A DNA stretch of 64,000 nt from Geobacter sp. (GTDB lineage: Bacteria; Desulfobacterota; Desulfuromonadia; Geobacterales; DSM-12255), in assembly GCA_009684525.1 (NCBI GenBank), contig WKKR01000001.1, positions 868,001 to 932,000 of the forward strand, read 5' to 3'. The stretch's first letter is position 1; every line of letters starts with the position of its first letter. This document shows positions 44,395 through 52,558 of this stretch, in pieces. The notes under the pieces are model-generated. The model saw nothing but the letters and a program-made list of their open reading frames with translations, did no database searches and was not told the origin of the DNA. Made by a program: the position numbers and the translations under genes.

Positions 44395-44733
44395 TCAGAG
44401 ATCGAGCTGAAACCGCAGCGTCTTGTCCACCTTTTTCAGAAGCGTCTTGGTCAGGAAACCGAGCCGGTCCCCCACGACCTTGGTCTTGTCTATGGTAATG
44501 ATAATATGCGAACTGATTTTCGCATCCCGCCCCAGGCCACTGTTGGCAGCCGGCAGCAGGGTCTCGAATTCGTAGATCTTTTCCAGGCAGGAAAAGGTGA
44601 GGGGGATAATGGTGATCACCGGCGAGAACTCGTTGCTGATGTTGTTGCTCACGACCAGGCAGGGACAGGTCTCCTTGCCCCGCTCCTCGTCATGGGCGAG
44701 ATTCACCGAGTAGATGCCTCCCCGCTTAAACAT
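44395..44733 (-). CDS. MazF/PemK-type toxin (probable mRNA interferase)
   Basis: 112 residues. PemK/MazF-like beta fold: RGGIYSVNLAHDEERGKETCPCLVVSNN (family opening of the KRGDIYWV...RPVLVVS type), VITIIPLTF and SSHIIITIDKTKV. MazF-like toxins cleave mRNA. Its ATG overlaps the antitoxin gene end by eight bases. Some divergence from classical MazF (a Cys pair in CPCLVV) is noted. 36 bases before the HTH-EIIA gene, so read-through into it is possible. Confidence 0.82.
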   Translation of the reverse strand: MFKRGGIYSVNLAHDEERGKETCPCLVVSNNISNEFSPVITIIPLTFSCLEKIYEFETLLPAANSGLGRDAKISSHIIITIDKTKVVGDRLGFLTKTLLKKVDKTLRFQLDL

Positions 44734-44962
44734 CCCGCTCCTCCGTAACCGCCGATTCCAGCCGCTTCAACATCTCGACGGTCTCCTCGGCAGTGGCCCG
44801 GTATCCTTCTATCAGCCCCTTGTAGGCCTTCTTCTTCACCTCGGCAAGCTTTTCCCTGGCCGCCTCTTCCAGAAACTGGCTCAAACCGCGTTGTCCGTAA
44901 AGCGCCTTGATGTCGTCGACGATCGGCGTGGGCAGGGTTATGTTCAATCGCGTATTCGGCAT
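44726..44962 (-). CDS. Ribbon-helix-helix antitoxin
   Basis: 78 residues. The N-terminal ribbon-helix-helix reads TRLNITLPTPIVDDIKALYGQRGLSQFLEEAAREKL when pieced together, followed by a charged C-terminal helix that would wrap the toxin. The ATG at 44962 is six bases after AGGAG; an upstream TTG at 44968 is less likely. It pairs with the MazF-like gene and should autoregulate both via an operator (see 44977-44997). Confidence 0.8.
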   Translation of the reverse strand: MPNTRLNITLPTPIVDDIKALYGQRGLSQFLEEAAREKLAEVKKKAYKGLIEGYRATAEETVEMLKRLESAVTEERDV

Positions 44963-44976
44963 ATTCAACTCCTGTA

Positions 44977-44997
44977 CGTCACAGATAATTAATGACG
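44977..44997. promoter_or_regulatory. Candidate operator of the toxin-antitoxin pair
   Basis: CGTCA-N11-TGACG inverted repeat (CGTCACAGATAATTAATGACG without one base count beyond 21) directly upstream of the antitoxin start, in AT-rich promoter-like DNA. Ribbon-helix-helix proteins commonly bind such paired half-sites. Confidence 0.4.
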
Positions 44998-45054
44998 CAT
45001 AAATTTTTATACCATTTTTTTCAGGAAAGTGTTAGGATTTTTTTCGTCGTCATA

Positions 45055-45097
45055 CATGTCGTACGACACTTCATTTCATTCAGACATATACGACATG
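45055..45097. promoter_or_regulatory. Palindromic candidate operator before the Ehr-type operon
   Basis: It contains the perfect 12-base palindrome TGTCGTACGACA (45057-45068) and a larger inverted repeat CATGTCGTA (45055-45063) ... TACGACATG (45089-45097), giving three copies of the half-site TACGACA. It lies just before the first gene of the operon that encodes an IclR regulator, so it is a good candidate IclR-family operator; the HTH-EIIA protein is another candidate binder. Confidence 0.5.
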
Positions 45098-45118
45098 CAC
45101 ACCCATACGGGATCTTTC

Positions 45119-47119
45119 ATGGCAGCTGGCTGGCAGATAACTGATTACCTTTTCGCCGGGATGGTCGCTTCCGTCGTCCTCTTCGGAATATCGGGGCTTC
45201 CCGGCCTGTTCATCAAGAAACCGGGATGGGGACAGCTGATCGCAACCGGCATCTGCGTCATTGCCGCCCTGCTGGGTACGGGCACTGCTGTGCTGACCGT
45301 CGTGACCGGCAGCTCGACCGCCGGCTATCTCCTTGACTGGCACCTCCCCTTCGGACCGTGCGAATTCTCTGCAGACCCCCTCTCCGCGCTGTTTCTTATC
45401 CCCCTGTTCCTGGCTTCGGGCTGCTGTGCCGTCTATGCCGTTGCCTACTGGCCCGCCGGAGAACACCCCGGTTCGGAGAAAAAACTCACCTTCTTCTTCG
45501 GCCTGCTGTCAGCCGCCATGGCTCTGGTCGTCCTTGCGCGCAACGGGGTTGTCCTGCTCATCGCATGGGAGATCATGGCGCTCTCGGCGTTTTTCCTCCT
45601 GACCACCGACCAGCGCGACCCGGATGTCCAGCGGGCGGGCATGGTCTACCTGATCGCCACCCATATCGGCACCATGGCGCTGTTCATCCTGTTTGCCATG
45701 CTGCGCGGCACAACTGCCTCCTTTGCCTTCCCCGTTCCCCACTCACTTTCGCCCGACCCGGGCTTGGCCACGGTCATCCTGGTAACGGCACTGATCGGAT
45801 TCGGCGCCAAGGCCGGCATCATGCCGCTCCATATCTGGCTCCCCTCTGCCCACGCCAATGCCCCGAGCCACGTCTCGGCCATGATGTCGGGGGTCATGCT
45901 GAAGATCGGGGTCTACGGCATCATCCGGACCGTATCCTTTTTCTCCCTGCCGCCGGCCTGGCTCGGCTGGCTTATCCTCTGCCTGGGAGGGATATCCGCC
46001 CTGTCCGGCATTGCGCTGGCATCCGCGCAGCGTGACATCAAGCGGCTTCTGGCCTGCAGCAGCATAGAAAACATCGGCATCATCTTCATCGGCCTCGGCA
46101 TGGCGCTGATCGGCATCCAGACCAATACCCCCCTGCTCGCGGCGTTCGGCCTGACCGGCTGCTTCATCCATATCCTCAACCACGCCCTGTTCAAGCCGCT
46201 CCTCTTTCTCGGCGCAGGGGCGATCATCCATACGACGGGCACGCGGGAAATCGACCGGATGGGAGGGCTGTCCCGCCGGCTCCCGCGGACGGCACCGCTG
46301 TTTCTGGCCGGTTCGCTGGCCATCTGCGGTCTCCCCCCCTTGAACGGCTTCATCGGCGAACTGTTCCTCTACCTCGGCGCATTCAACGATGCGATCTCTT
46401 CGCCACTGCCGGCCCTGGCGCTGGTTGCACCCCTTCTGGCGCTTGTCGGCGGGATTGCGGTCATCACCTTCATCAAGCTGTTCGGCACCATCTTCCTCGG
46501 TTCCCCCCGGTCCCCGGAAGCTGCCCATGCCCACGAGCCCCCCCTTGCCATGCTCGCACCCATGTCGCTGTTCGCCCTCTTCTGCCTGGTTGCAGGGGTC
46601 TGCGGCCAACTGCTCCTCAGGCTGGTCACGCCGGCAGTGGCTTCATATGCGCAGCTCCCGACGGCAATTATCGACCAGATGGAGAGCAGCGTGCCGCTGG
46701 CCTCGTTCACCCTGCTCAATCTCTCGCTGCTCCTGCTCATCCTGGCGATCGGGGTCTTCTACACGCGGCAGACCGTCAAGCTCCCCCGCGCAACCGCCGC
46801 CACCTGGGGATGCGGCTACCTGGCCCCGACGGCGCGCATGCAATACACCGGGACATCCTTTGCCGAGATGGCCTCGAACCTGTTCGCCCCCTTTGTCACG
46901 GTCAGCCGCAGCGGCCCGTCCCTTTCGGGACCGCTTCCCGCAGCGGCCCGTTTCTGCTATGCAACAACGGAAAGCATCCTCGACCGGGTGCTTATTCCGG
47001 TTTTCCAGGCCATCGGCCTGGCATTTTCCTATCTGCGCAGGATGCAGCATGGCCAGATGCATCTCTATATGCTCTACATCTTTGCCACGCTGTTCGTCCT
47101 GATGATGTGGCGACACTGA
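45119..47119 (+). CDS. HyfB/HycC-like proton-translocating membrane subunit
   Basis: 666 residues with about 15 transmembrane helices. Core motifs: WEIMALSAFFLLTT, LIATHIGTMALFILFAML, GAKAGIMPLHIWLPSAHANA, LLACSSIENIGIIFIGLG and GLPPLNGFIGELFLYLG, that is, the antiporter-like family of complex I and group 4 hydrogenases. The start is uncertain: ATG 45119 with GGGAT upstream is chosen; the frame is open to 45029 and the extra residues would cover the palindromic operator, which argues against the longer start. First gene of a seven-gene plus-strand operon. Similar along its length to the protein at 41678-43675. Confidence 0.85.
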   Translation: MAAGWQITDYLFAGMVASVVLFGISGLPGLFIKKPGWGQLIATGICVIAALLGTGTAVLTVVTGSSTAGYLLDWHLPFGPCEFSADPLSALFLIPLFLASGCCAVYAVAYWPAGEHPGSEKKLTFFFGLLSAAMALVVLARNGVVLLIAWEIMALSAFFLLTTDQRDPDVQRAGMVYLIATHIGTMALFILFAMLRGTTASFAFPVPHSLSPDPGLATVILVTALIGFGAKAGIMPLHIWLPSAHANAPSHVSAMMSGVMLKIGVYGIIRTVSFFSLPPAWLGWLILCLGGISALSGIALASAQRDIKRLLACSSIENIGIIFIGLGMALIGIQTNTPLLAAFGLTGCFIHILNHALFKPLLFLGAGAIIHTTGTREIDRMGGLSRRLPRTAPLFLAGSLAICGLPPLNGFIGELFLYLGAFNDAISSPLPALALVAPLLALVGGIAVITFIKLFGTIFLGSPRSPEAAHAHEPPLAMLAPMSLFALFCLVAGVCGQLLLRLVTPAVASYAQLPTAIIDQMESSVPLASFTLLNLSLLLLILAIGVFYTRQTVKLPRATAATWGCGYLAPTARMQYTGTSFAEMASNLFAPFVTVSRSGPSLSGPLPAAARFCYATTESILDRVLIPVFQAIGLAFSYLRRMQHGQMHLYMLYIFATLFVLMMWRH

Positions 47120-47171
47120 TGCCTGACTTCGGGCCGCTGAAGCGCCGGCTTTTCACAGAGGATCGTTATTC

Positions 47172-48080
47172 ATGACCGACACGATCATACATTTCTCCCT
47201 GATTCTGCTCATGCCCCCCCTGCTGCTCGGGATCATCGGCAAGACCAAGGCCGCCTTTGCCGGCCGGGTCGGGGCCCCCTTTCTGCAGCCCTACTACGAC
47301 CTGGTGAAACTGTTGCAGAAAGGGTCGGTCTTCAGCGAAACCACGACCTGGATCTTCAGGGCCGGCCCGGTGGTCACCCTGGCGGCAACCCTGGTCGCGG
47401 CGACACTGGTGCCGCTGGGCAACCATAGCGCGCCGGTATCCTTTACCGGCGACATGATCCTCTTCGCCTACCTGTTCGGCCTCTCCCGCTTCTTTACCAC
47501 TGCCGCGGCGCTTGACACCGGCTCCAGCTTCGAGGGGATGGGGGCGGCCCGGGAGGTGACCTTCTCCTGCCTGGTCGAACCGACCCTCTTCTTCGCCCTG
47601 ATCAGCCTGGCCCGCATGAGCAAATCCCTGACCCTTTCGACCATGCTGACCTATACATCCCCTGACATCTGGATCACTGCCGGCGCCTCCATGCTCCTGT
47701 TGGTCGGCGCCCTGTTCATCACCCTATTGGCTGAGAACTGCCGCATCCCGTTCGACGATCCCAACACCCACCTGGAACTGACCATGATCCACGAGGTGAT
47801 GGTGCTGGATCACAGCGGCCCCGCATTCGGCTATATCCTCTACGGCGCAGCCATGAAACTCTTCGTGCTCGGCGCCATATTCATGAATATCGCCCTCCCC
47901 GCCAGGACCGGTTCGTCGCTCGGCGACTGGGGCGTTTTCGTCGTCGGGATGGTGCTCCTGGCCGTGCTGATCGGCGTGGTCGAATCGATCATGGCCCGGT
48001 TGCGCCTGATCCGCATCCCCCAGCTCCTGATCGCCGCGACCATCCTCTCGGCCTTTGCCATGCTTCTGATCCTGAGGTGA
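47172..48080 (+). CDS. HyfC/HycD/NuoH-like membrane subunit
   Basis: 302 residues with about eight transmembrane helices. NuoH/HycD family motifs: LMPPLLLGIIGKTKAAFAGR-like opening, VGAPFLQPYYDLVKLLQKGS, GLSRFFTTAAALDTGSSFEG, ENCRIPFDDPNTHLELTMIH. This subunit connects the hydrophilic catalytic arm to the membrane pump in complex I-like enzymes. Preceded by AGAGGA and 52 bases after the HyfB-like gene. Confidence 0.9.
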   Translation: MTDTIIHFSLILLMPPLLLGIIGKTKAAFAGRVGAPFLQPYYDLVKLLQKGSVFSETTTWIFRAGPVVTLAATLVAATLVPLGNHSAPVSFTGDMILFAYLFGLSRFFTTAAALDTGSSFEGMGAAREVTFSCLVEPTLFFALISLARMSKSLTLSTMLTYTSPDIWITAGASMLLLVGALFITLLAENCRIPFDDPNTHLELTMIHEVMVLDHSGPAFGYILYGAAMKLFVLGAIFMNIALPARTGSSLGDWGVFVVGMVLLAVLIGVVESIMARLRLIRIPQLLIAATILSAFAMLLILR

Positions 48081-48083
48081 CCC

Positions 48084-48725
48084 ATGGGTTCATTCGCCGA
48101 CCAGCTCCTGGTGCTGGTCATGCTCATCAACTTCGTCATGCTCGGCTCAAGCCGGATGGCCCTCTGCATCCGGGCGGTCGCGGTCCAGGGGGTGGTCCTC
48201 GGCCTGCTTCCGGGGCTGGTGCACCCCTTTTCCTGGCATCTGGCCGGCATCACCTGCGGCATCATCCTCGCCAAAGGGATCGTGATCCCCTACCTGATCA
48301 ACGATGCCGTGCGCAAGGCCCAGATCCGGAGGGAGATCGAACCGTTCATCGGCTATGTGCCAACCCTGATCCTAGGGGCGATCTTCACCACCCTCGCCTT
48401 TGTCTTTGCCGAGAAACTCCCGCTGGCCCCGGAACACCGGGAGCTGCTCTTTGTCCCGGCCTCCATTGCCACGCTCATGTCCGGCTTCCTGATCCTGACC
48501 ACCCGCAAGAAGGCCATCTCGCAGGTCATCGGCTATCTGGTCCTGGAAAACGGCATCTTCATCTTCGGCCTGCTCCTCACCGAGGCGATGCCGGTCATGG
48601 TCGAGGCAGGGGCGCTCCTTGACCTCCTGGTGGGTATCTTCGTCATGGGTATCGTCATCAACCACATCAGCCGCGAATTCTCATCCATCGACACCTCGCG
48701 CCTGCGGGCACTCAAGGAGGAGTAG
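48084..48725 (+). CDS. HyfE-like membrane subunit
   Basis: 213 residues with six hydrophobic helices. Similar to HyfE, which contains a NuoK-like part: INFVMLGSSRMALCIRAVAVQGV, ILTTRKKAISQVIGYLVLENGIF and LLDLLVGIFVMGIVINHI. Three bases after the previous stop. Part of the membrane arm; no catalytic residues are expected. Confidence 0.85.
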   Translation: MGSFADQLLVLVMLINFVMLGSSRMALCIRAVAVQGVVLGLLPGLVHPFSWHLAGITCGIILAKGIVIPYLINDAVRKAQIRREIEPFIGYVPTLILGAIFTTLAFVFAEKLPLAPEHRELLFVPASIATLMSGFLILTTRKKAISQVIGYLVLENGIFIFGLLLTEAMPVMVEAGALLDLLVGIFVMGIVINHISREFSSIDTSRLRALKEE

Positions 48726-48728
48726 CAG

Positions 48729-50165
48729 ATGCTCTACCTTTTCGTCCTCTTGCCTCTGCTGGGAGCCTTCGTTGCCTGGATCGTTCCGGACAACCGCTAT
48801 CGCCCCCTGGTCCTCCCGGCAGTGGCAATACCGCATCTGCTCATGGCCTTCTACCTGGCGGGCAATGCGCCGCCCCCCTCTCCCGGCGGCTGGATCTGGC
48901 TCGATCCCCTCGGCAAGATCGTCCTGCTCTGCATCAGCATGCTCTTCACCGTCTGTGCGGTCTATTCGGTGGGCTACCTCGCCTATCGCCAGGAGCGCTC
49001 CAACCGCGTGCTCTGCATCGGGCTCCTTACCTGCCTGTCGGCCATGACCCTGGCAACCATGTGCCAGCATCTGGGCCTCTTGTGGGTTGCCGTGGAAACG
49101 ACCACGGTCACCATGGCGCCTCTCATCTACTTCAACCGCAACGCCCGCTCCATCGAAGCGACCTGGAAATACCTGCTGATCTGTTCCGTCGGCATTGCCC
49201 TGGCCCTCCTGGGGCTGCTCTTTCTCGCCTATTCGACCCATGTCGCCCACCTGGAGGCGACCCTGCTCTTAAGCTCGCTCAAGGCATCCGCCAAGGATCT
49301 GAACCAGGGGTGGCTCCATGCGGCCTTCATCTTCCTGCTGGTCGGCTACGGTTCCAAGATGGGCCTGGCGCCGCTCCACACCTGGAAGCCCGATGCCTAC
49401 GGCGAGGCGCCGGGGCTCGTGGGCGCCCTCCTTGCCGGCGGCCTGGTCAACTGCGCCTTTCTGGCCATCCTGCGGGTCTATCAGCTCTGTCTCTCGTCGG
49501 GTAAGGAGATCGTCTTTTTCCAGAACGCCCTGATCAGCCTCGGCCTGATATCCATGGCCTTTGCCGCCGTCTTCATGGCCAAACAGGCCGACTTCAAGCG
49601 GATGCTCGCCTATTCCAGCGTCGAGCACGTGGGAATCCTGGCCATTGGGCTCGGCCTCGGCAAAGGTGCGCTCTTCGGCGCCCTGTTTCACCTCATGAAC
49701 AACGGCCTGACCAAAGGGGTGCTCTTCCTCTCTTCGGGCAACATCCACCGCTCCTACGGCAGTAAAACCACCGATCTGGTCCGGGGTGCGCTGACCCGCC
49801 TCCCCTGGTCGGGAGGGCTGTTCCTCGCCGGGTTCATCGCCATCACCGGCTCGCCCCCCTTCTCCCCCTTCATCAGCGAATACACCATCGTCAGCAGCGC
49901 CTTCATCGAAGGACGCTACCTGGTGGGTGGGCTCTTCCTGGTCTTTCTGTCCATCGTCTTCATCGGCATGGCACTGACCGTCCTCCCCCTGGTCATGGGG
50001 ACCCCTCCTGCCGACCTGGAAAAAAGCGAGTACCGGGATCGGCTCCTGACCGTGGGACCGCCGTTCGTCATGATGCTGATCATCCTGTTTCTCGGGGTCT
50101 GGCCGCCTGATGCGCTGCTGCAACTGCTGCGGGAAGGCGCCGCCCTGCTGGAGGCCCGGCCATGA
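48729..50165 (+). CDS. HyfF-like proton-translocating membrane subunit
   Basis: 478 residues with 13-14 transmembrane helices. Antiporter-like core: VETTTVTMAPLIYFNRNARSIEATWKYLL-type region, GYGSKMGLAPLHTWKPDAYGEAPG, DFKRMLAYSSVEHVGILAIGLG and TGSPPFSPFISEYTIV. Shorter than E. coli HyfF (526). Expected to carry one proton channel of the complex. Starts three bases after the HyfE-like gene and overlaps the HyfG-like gene (ATGA). Confidence 0.9.
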   Translation: MLYLFVLLPLLGAFVAWIVPDNRYRPLVLPAVAIPHLLMAFYLAGNAPPPSPGGWIWLDPLGKIVLLCISMLFTVCAVYSVGYLAYRQERSNRVLCIGLLTCLSAMTLATMCQHLGLLWVAVETTTVTMAPLIYFNRNARSIEATWKYLLICSVGIALALLGLLFLAYSTHVAHLEATLLLSSLKASAKDLNQGWLHAAFIFLLVGYGSKMGLAPLHTWKPDAYGEAPGLVGALLAGGLVNCAFLAILRVYQLCLSSGKEIVFFQNALISLGLISMAFAAVFMAKQADFKRMLAYSSVEHVGILAIGLGLGKGALFGALFHLMNNGLTKGVLFLSSGNIHRSYGSKTTDLVRGALTRLPWSGGLFLAGFIAITGSPPFSPFISEYTIVSSAFIEGRYLVGGLFLVFLSIVFIGMALTVLPLVMGTPPADLEKSEYRDRLLTVGPPFVMMLIILFLGVWPPDALLQLLREGAALLEARP

Positions 50166-51679
50166 GCGACCTGCTGACGTTCTACAATGGTTCGGCACTG
50201 CCGATCGGCGACATCCCAGCCCCCGGACCCGACCAGTTTCTGCAGACCCTGGGGGATCACCTGGATCGCGGGTGGCGGGTCATTTCCTATTTCGGCGTCC
50301 CGGAAGGGGACAAGACCGCCCTGTTCTGCCTCCTGGCCGCCAGGTCCGAGGGGCAACTGGGGATGATGCAGACCATTGCCACGCACGATCATTTTCCCTC
50401 CCTCTCCCGCCACTACCCGCAACTGCAGCTGTTCGAGCGGGAGATCGCCGAACAGTGCGGGCTGGTCATGGATGACCACCCCTGGTACAAGCCGGTCCGT
50501 TTCCACCAGGCGTTCATCCCCGACCGGGACGGCTGGGGCCGCTCCCGTACCGAGCAGATCCGGGTCGGGGTGATGGATTTCTACCAGGTGGCCGGTGAGG
50601 AGGTGCACGAGGTCGCGGTCGGGCCGGTACATGCCGGCATCATCGAACCGGGGCACTTCCGCTTCCAGTGTCACGGCGAGCAGGTCTTTCACCTGGAGAT
50701 CTCCCTGGGCTACCAGCACCGTGGGATCGAGCAGATGCTCATCGGCGGCCCCCACCCCCGCTCGCTGTTCCAGATGGAAACCATTGCCGGCGACACCACC
50801 ATCGGCCATGGGCAGGCCTACTGCATGGTCATGGAGGCGTTGGCGGGTGTTCGCCCTACTGCCGCCGCCCAGGCACTTCGCGGCATCGCCCTGGAACTGG
50901 AACGGCTGGCCAACCATACCGGCGACCTGGGAGCAATCGCGGGCGACGTCGGCTACCTGCCGACAGCCTCTTTCTGCGGGCGTATCAGGGGTGATTTTCT
51001 CAACATGAGCGCAGTGCTCTGCGGCAGCCGTTTCGGCCGAGGTCTTCTCTGCCCCGGCGGGACGATCTTCGACCTGGACAAGGAGCTGCGAAACGGTCTG
51101 CTGAAAAGCCTGGACACCGCCCGCAGCGAGCTGACCACGGCGATCGACCTGCTCTGGAGCACGCCGTCGGTGATGGGGCGGCTGGAGGGGACCGGTGCCG
51201 TGCCGCAGGAGTTTGCGGCGGAACTGGGGCTGGTGGGACCGGCGGCCAGGGCATCCGGCTTAAAGCGCGATGTGCGGCAGGATTTCCCCTTCGGCATCTT
51301 CCGGATGGTGCATATCCCGGTCGTGACCGGCTACCACGGCGATGTCTGCGCCAGAACGGTGATCCGCTGGCAGGAGGCACAGAAATCGCTGGATTTCGTC
51401 ACCGAGCAGCTGCGGCAATTCCCGGCCGGCGGCCACCGCGTGGCTGTCCCGGCCATCGGCGCCAACCGGTGCGCCGTGGCTCTGACCGAGGGCTGGCGTG
51501 GCGAGATCTGCCATGTGGCCCTGACCGACGCCAACAGCCGTTTCCGGCGCTACAAGATTACCGATCCGTCGTTCCACAACTGGCAGGGGTTGGCCATGGC
51601 GCTGCGCGGCCAGCAGATATCGGACTTCCCGCTCTGCAACAAGAGCTTCAACCTCTCGTACTGCGGGTTCGACCTGTAG
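50162..51679 (+). CDS. HyfG/HycE-like catalytic-subunit homologue without nickel ligands (Ehr type)
   Basis: 505 residues. The N-terminal 170 residues resemble the 30-kDa (NuoC-like) domain (MQTIATHDHFPSLSRHYPQL). The rest is the NuoD/hydrogenase large-subunit fold (GPVHAGIIEPGHFRF, EISLGYQHRGIEQMLIG). Where NiFe enzymes have RxCGxC it reads ETIAGDTTIGHGQAYC, and the C-terminal DPCxxC is replaced by FNLSYCGFDL with no processing tail. Both nickel-binding pairs are therefore missing and it cannot be a NiFe hydrogenase. This matches the energy-converting hydrogenase related (Ehr) group. Its reaction is unknown. Confidence 0.85.
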   Translation: MSDLLTFYNGSALPIGDIPAPGPDQFLQTLGDHLDRGWRVISYFGVPEGDKTALFCLLAARSEGQLGMMQTIATHDHFPSLSRHYPQLQLFEREIAEQCGLVMDDHPWYKPVRFHQAFIPDRDGWGRSRTEQIRVGVMDFYQVAGEEVHEVAVGPVHAGIIEPGHFRFQCHGEQVFHLEISLGYQHRGIEQMLIGGPHPRSLFQMETIAGDTTIGHGQAYCMVMEALAGVRPTAAAQALRGIALELERLANHTGDLGAIAGDVGYLPTASFCGRIRGDFLNMSAVLCGSRFGRGLLCPGGTIFDLDKELRNGLLKSLDTARSELTTAIDLLWSTPSVMGRLEGTGAVPQEFAAELGLVGPAARASGLKRDVRQDFPFGIFRMVHIPVVTGYHGDVCARTVIRWQEAQKSLDFVTEQLRQFPAGGHRVAVPAIGANRCAVALTEGWRGEICHVALTDANSRFRRYKITDPSFHNWQGLAMALRGQQISDFPLCNKSFNLSYCGFDL

Positions 51680-51693
51680 GAGACCTATCATAC

Positions 51694-52554
51694 ATGGCAC
51701 GAAAACTGGGGAGTACCACAGGGGATAAGAAGGACGATACAGCCAAGGCATGGGTACGCCACGACGATAAATCGCACTATGTCATCCAGTCGGTGGTCAA
51801 TGCCTTTGACCTGCTCGAACTGGCGGCCCATGCCCCGCACGGTCTGCCGATCGATACCATCCGGAGGAAACTCGGCCTGAGCAAGGACATGACCGTCCGC
51901 CTGGCAGCGACGCTGGAGCGCCGGGGCTACCTGGAAAAGGACAGGCTGACCGAGCACTTCAATCTCTCCCTGCGCACCATGGAACTGAGCCAGACGTTCA
52001 TCCGCCAGGCTGCCCTGTTCCATCAGGCCCGCCCCCTCATCGCGGAACTGTGGCAGGCCTGCGAAGAGACGGTCTATATCGCCATGCTGCGCGACAACCA
52101 ATGCGCCTACCTGGATCAGCTGGAAACCAGGCTCCCGGTGCGGGTCGTCTCCCGCTTCGCCTCGCTGCTCCCGGCCTACTGCTCGGCCGGCGGCAAGGCA
52201 CAGCTTGCCTATCTTCCCCCGGACAAGCTCCGCGAATACCTGGACGGGCTGGAATTCGTCAGCTACACGCCGGCGACAATCGTCGATCGGAGACGACTCG
52301 AAGAGCACCTGGCCCGGATTGCCGCCCAAGGGATCGCCATCAACCATGAAGAGCTGGAAACGGGGGTGTGCGGAGTTGCGGCACCGATACGGAACCACAC
52401 GGGGAAGGTGATCGCGGCGGTAGTGGTCTCGCTGCCCGCCTTCAGGATGGGAGAGGAACGCCTGAACGGCTCGTTGATCCCTCTGGTCAGGGAGACGGCA
52501 GCCCGGATCTCCGCGAAACTCGGCCATTCAAGCGACAAGGAAGAGGAAGGATAG
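51694..52554 (+). CDS. IclR-family transcriptional regulator
   Basis: 286 residues. A short basic leader precedes an IclR winged helix (about 25-90: YVIQSVVNAFDLLELAAH, GLSKDMTVRLAATLERRGYL). The C-terminal effector-binding GAF-like domain includes VYIAMLRDNQCAYLDQLE, LLPAYCSAGGKAQLAYL and GVAAPIRNHTGKVIAAVVVSLP. The start at 51694 has AGGAG ten bases upstream. It sits between the large- and small-subunit genes of the complex, so it is made along with them. The likely target is the palindrome at 45055-45097. Effector unknown. Confidence 0.9.
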   Translation: MARKLGSTTGDKKDDTAKAWVRHDDKSHYVIQSVVNAFDLLELAAHAPHGLPIDTIRRKLGLSKDMTVRLAATLERRGYLEKDRLTEHFNLSLRTMELSQTFIRQAALFHQARPLIAELWQACEETVYIAMLRDNQCAYLDQLETRLPVRVVSRFASLLPAYCSAGGKAQLAYLPPDKLREYLDGLEFVSYTPATIVDRRRLEEHLARIAAQGIAINHEELETGVCGVAAPIRNHTGKVIAAVVVSLPAFRMGEERLNGSLIPLVRETAARISAKLGHSSDKEEEG

Positions 52555-52558
52555 GGAT

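Noticed and set aside
50162-51679. Functional NiFe hydrogenase large subunit
   Set aside because: Neither nickel-binding cysteine pair is present and there is no C-terminal processing tail.
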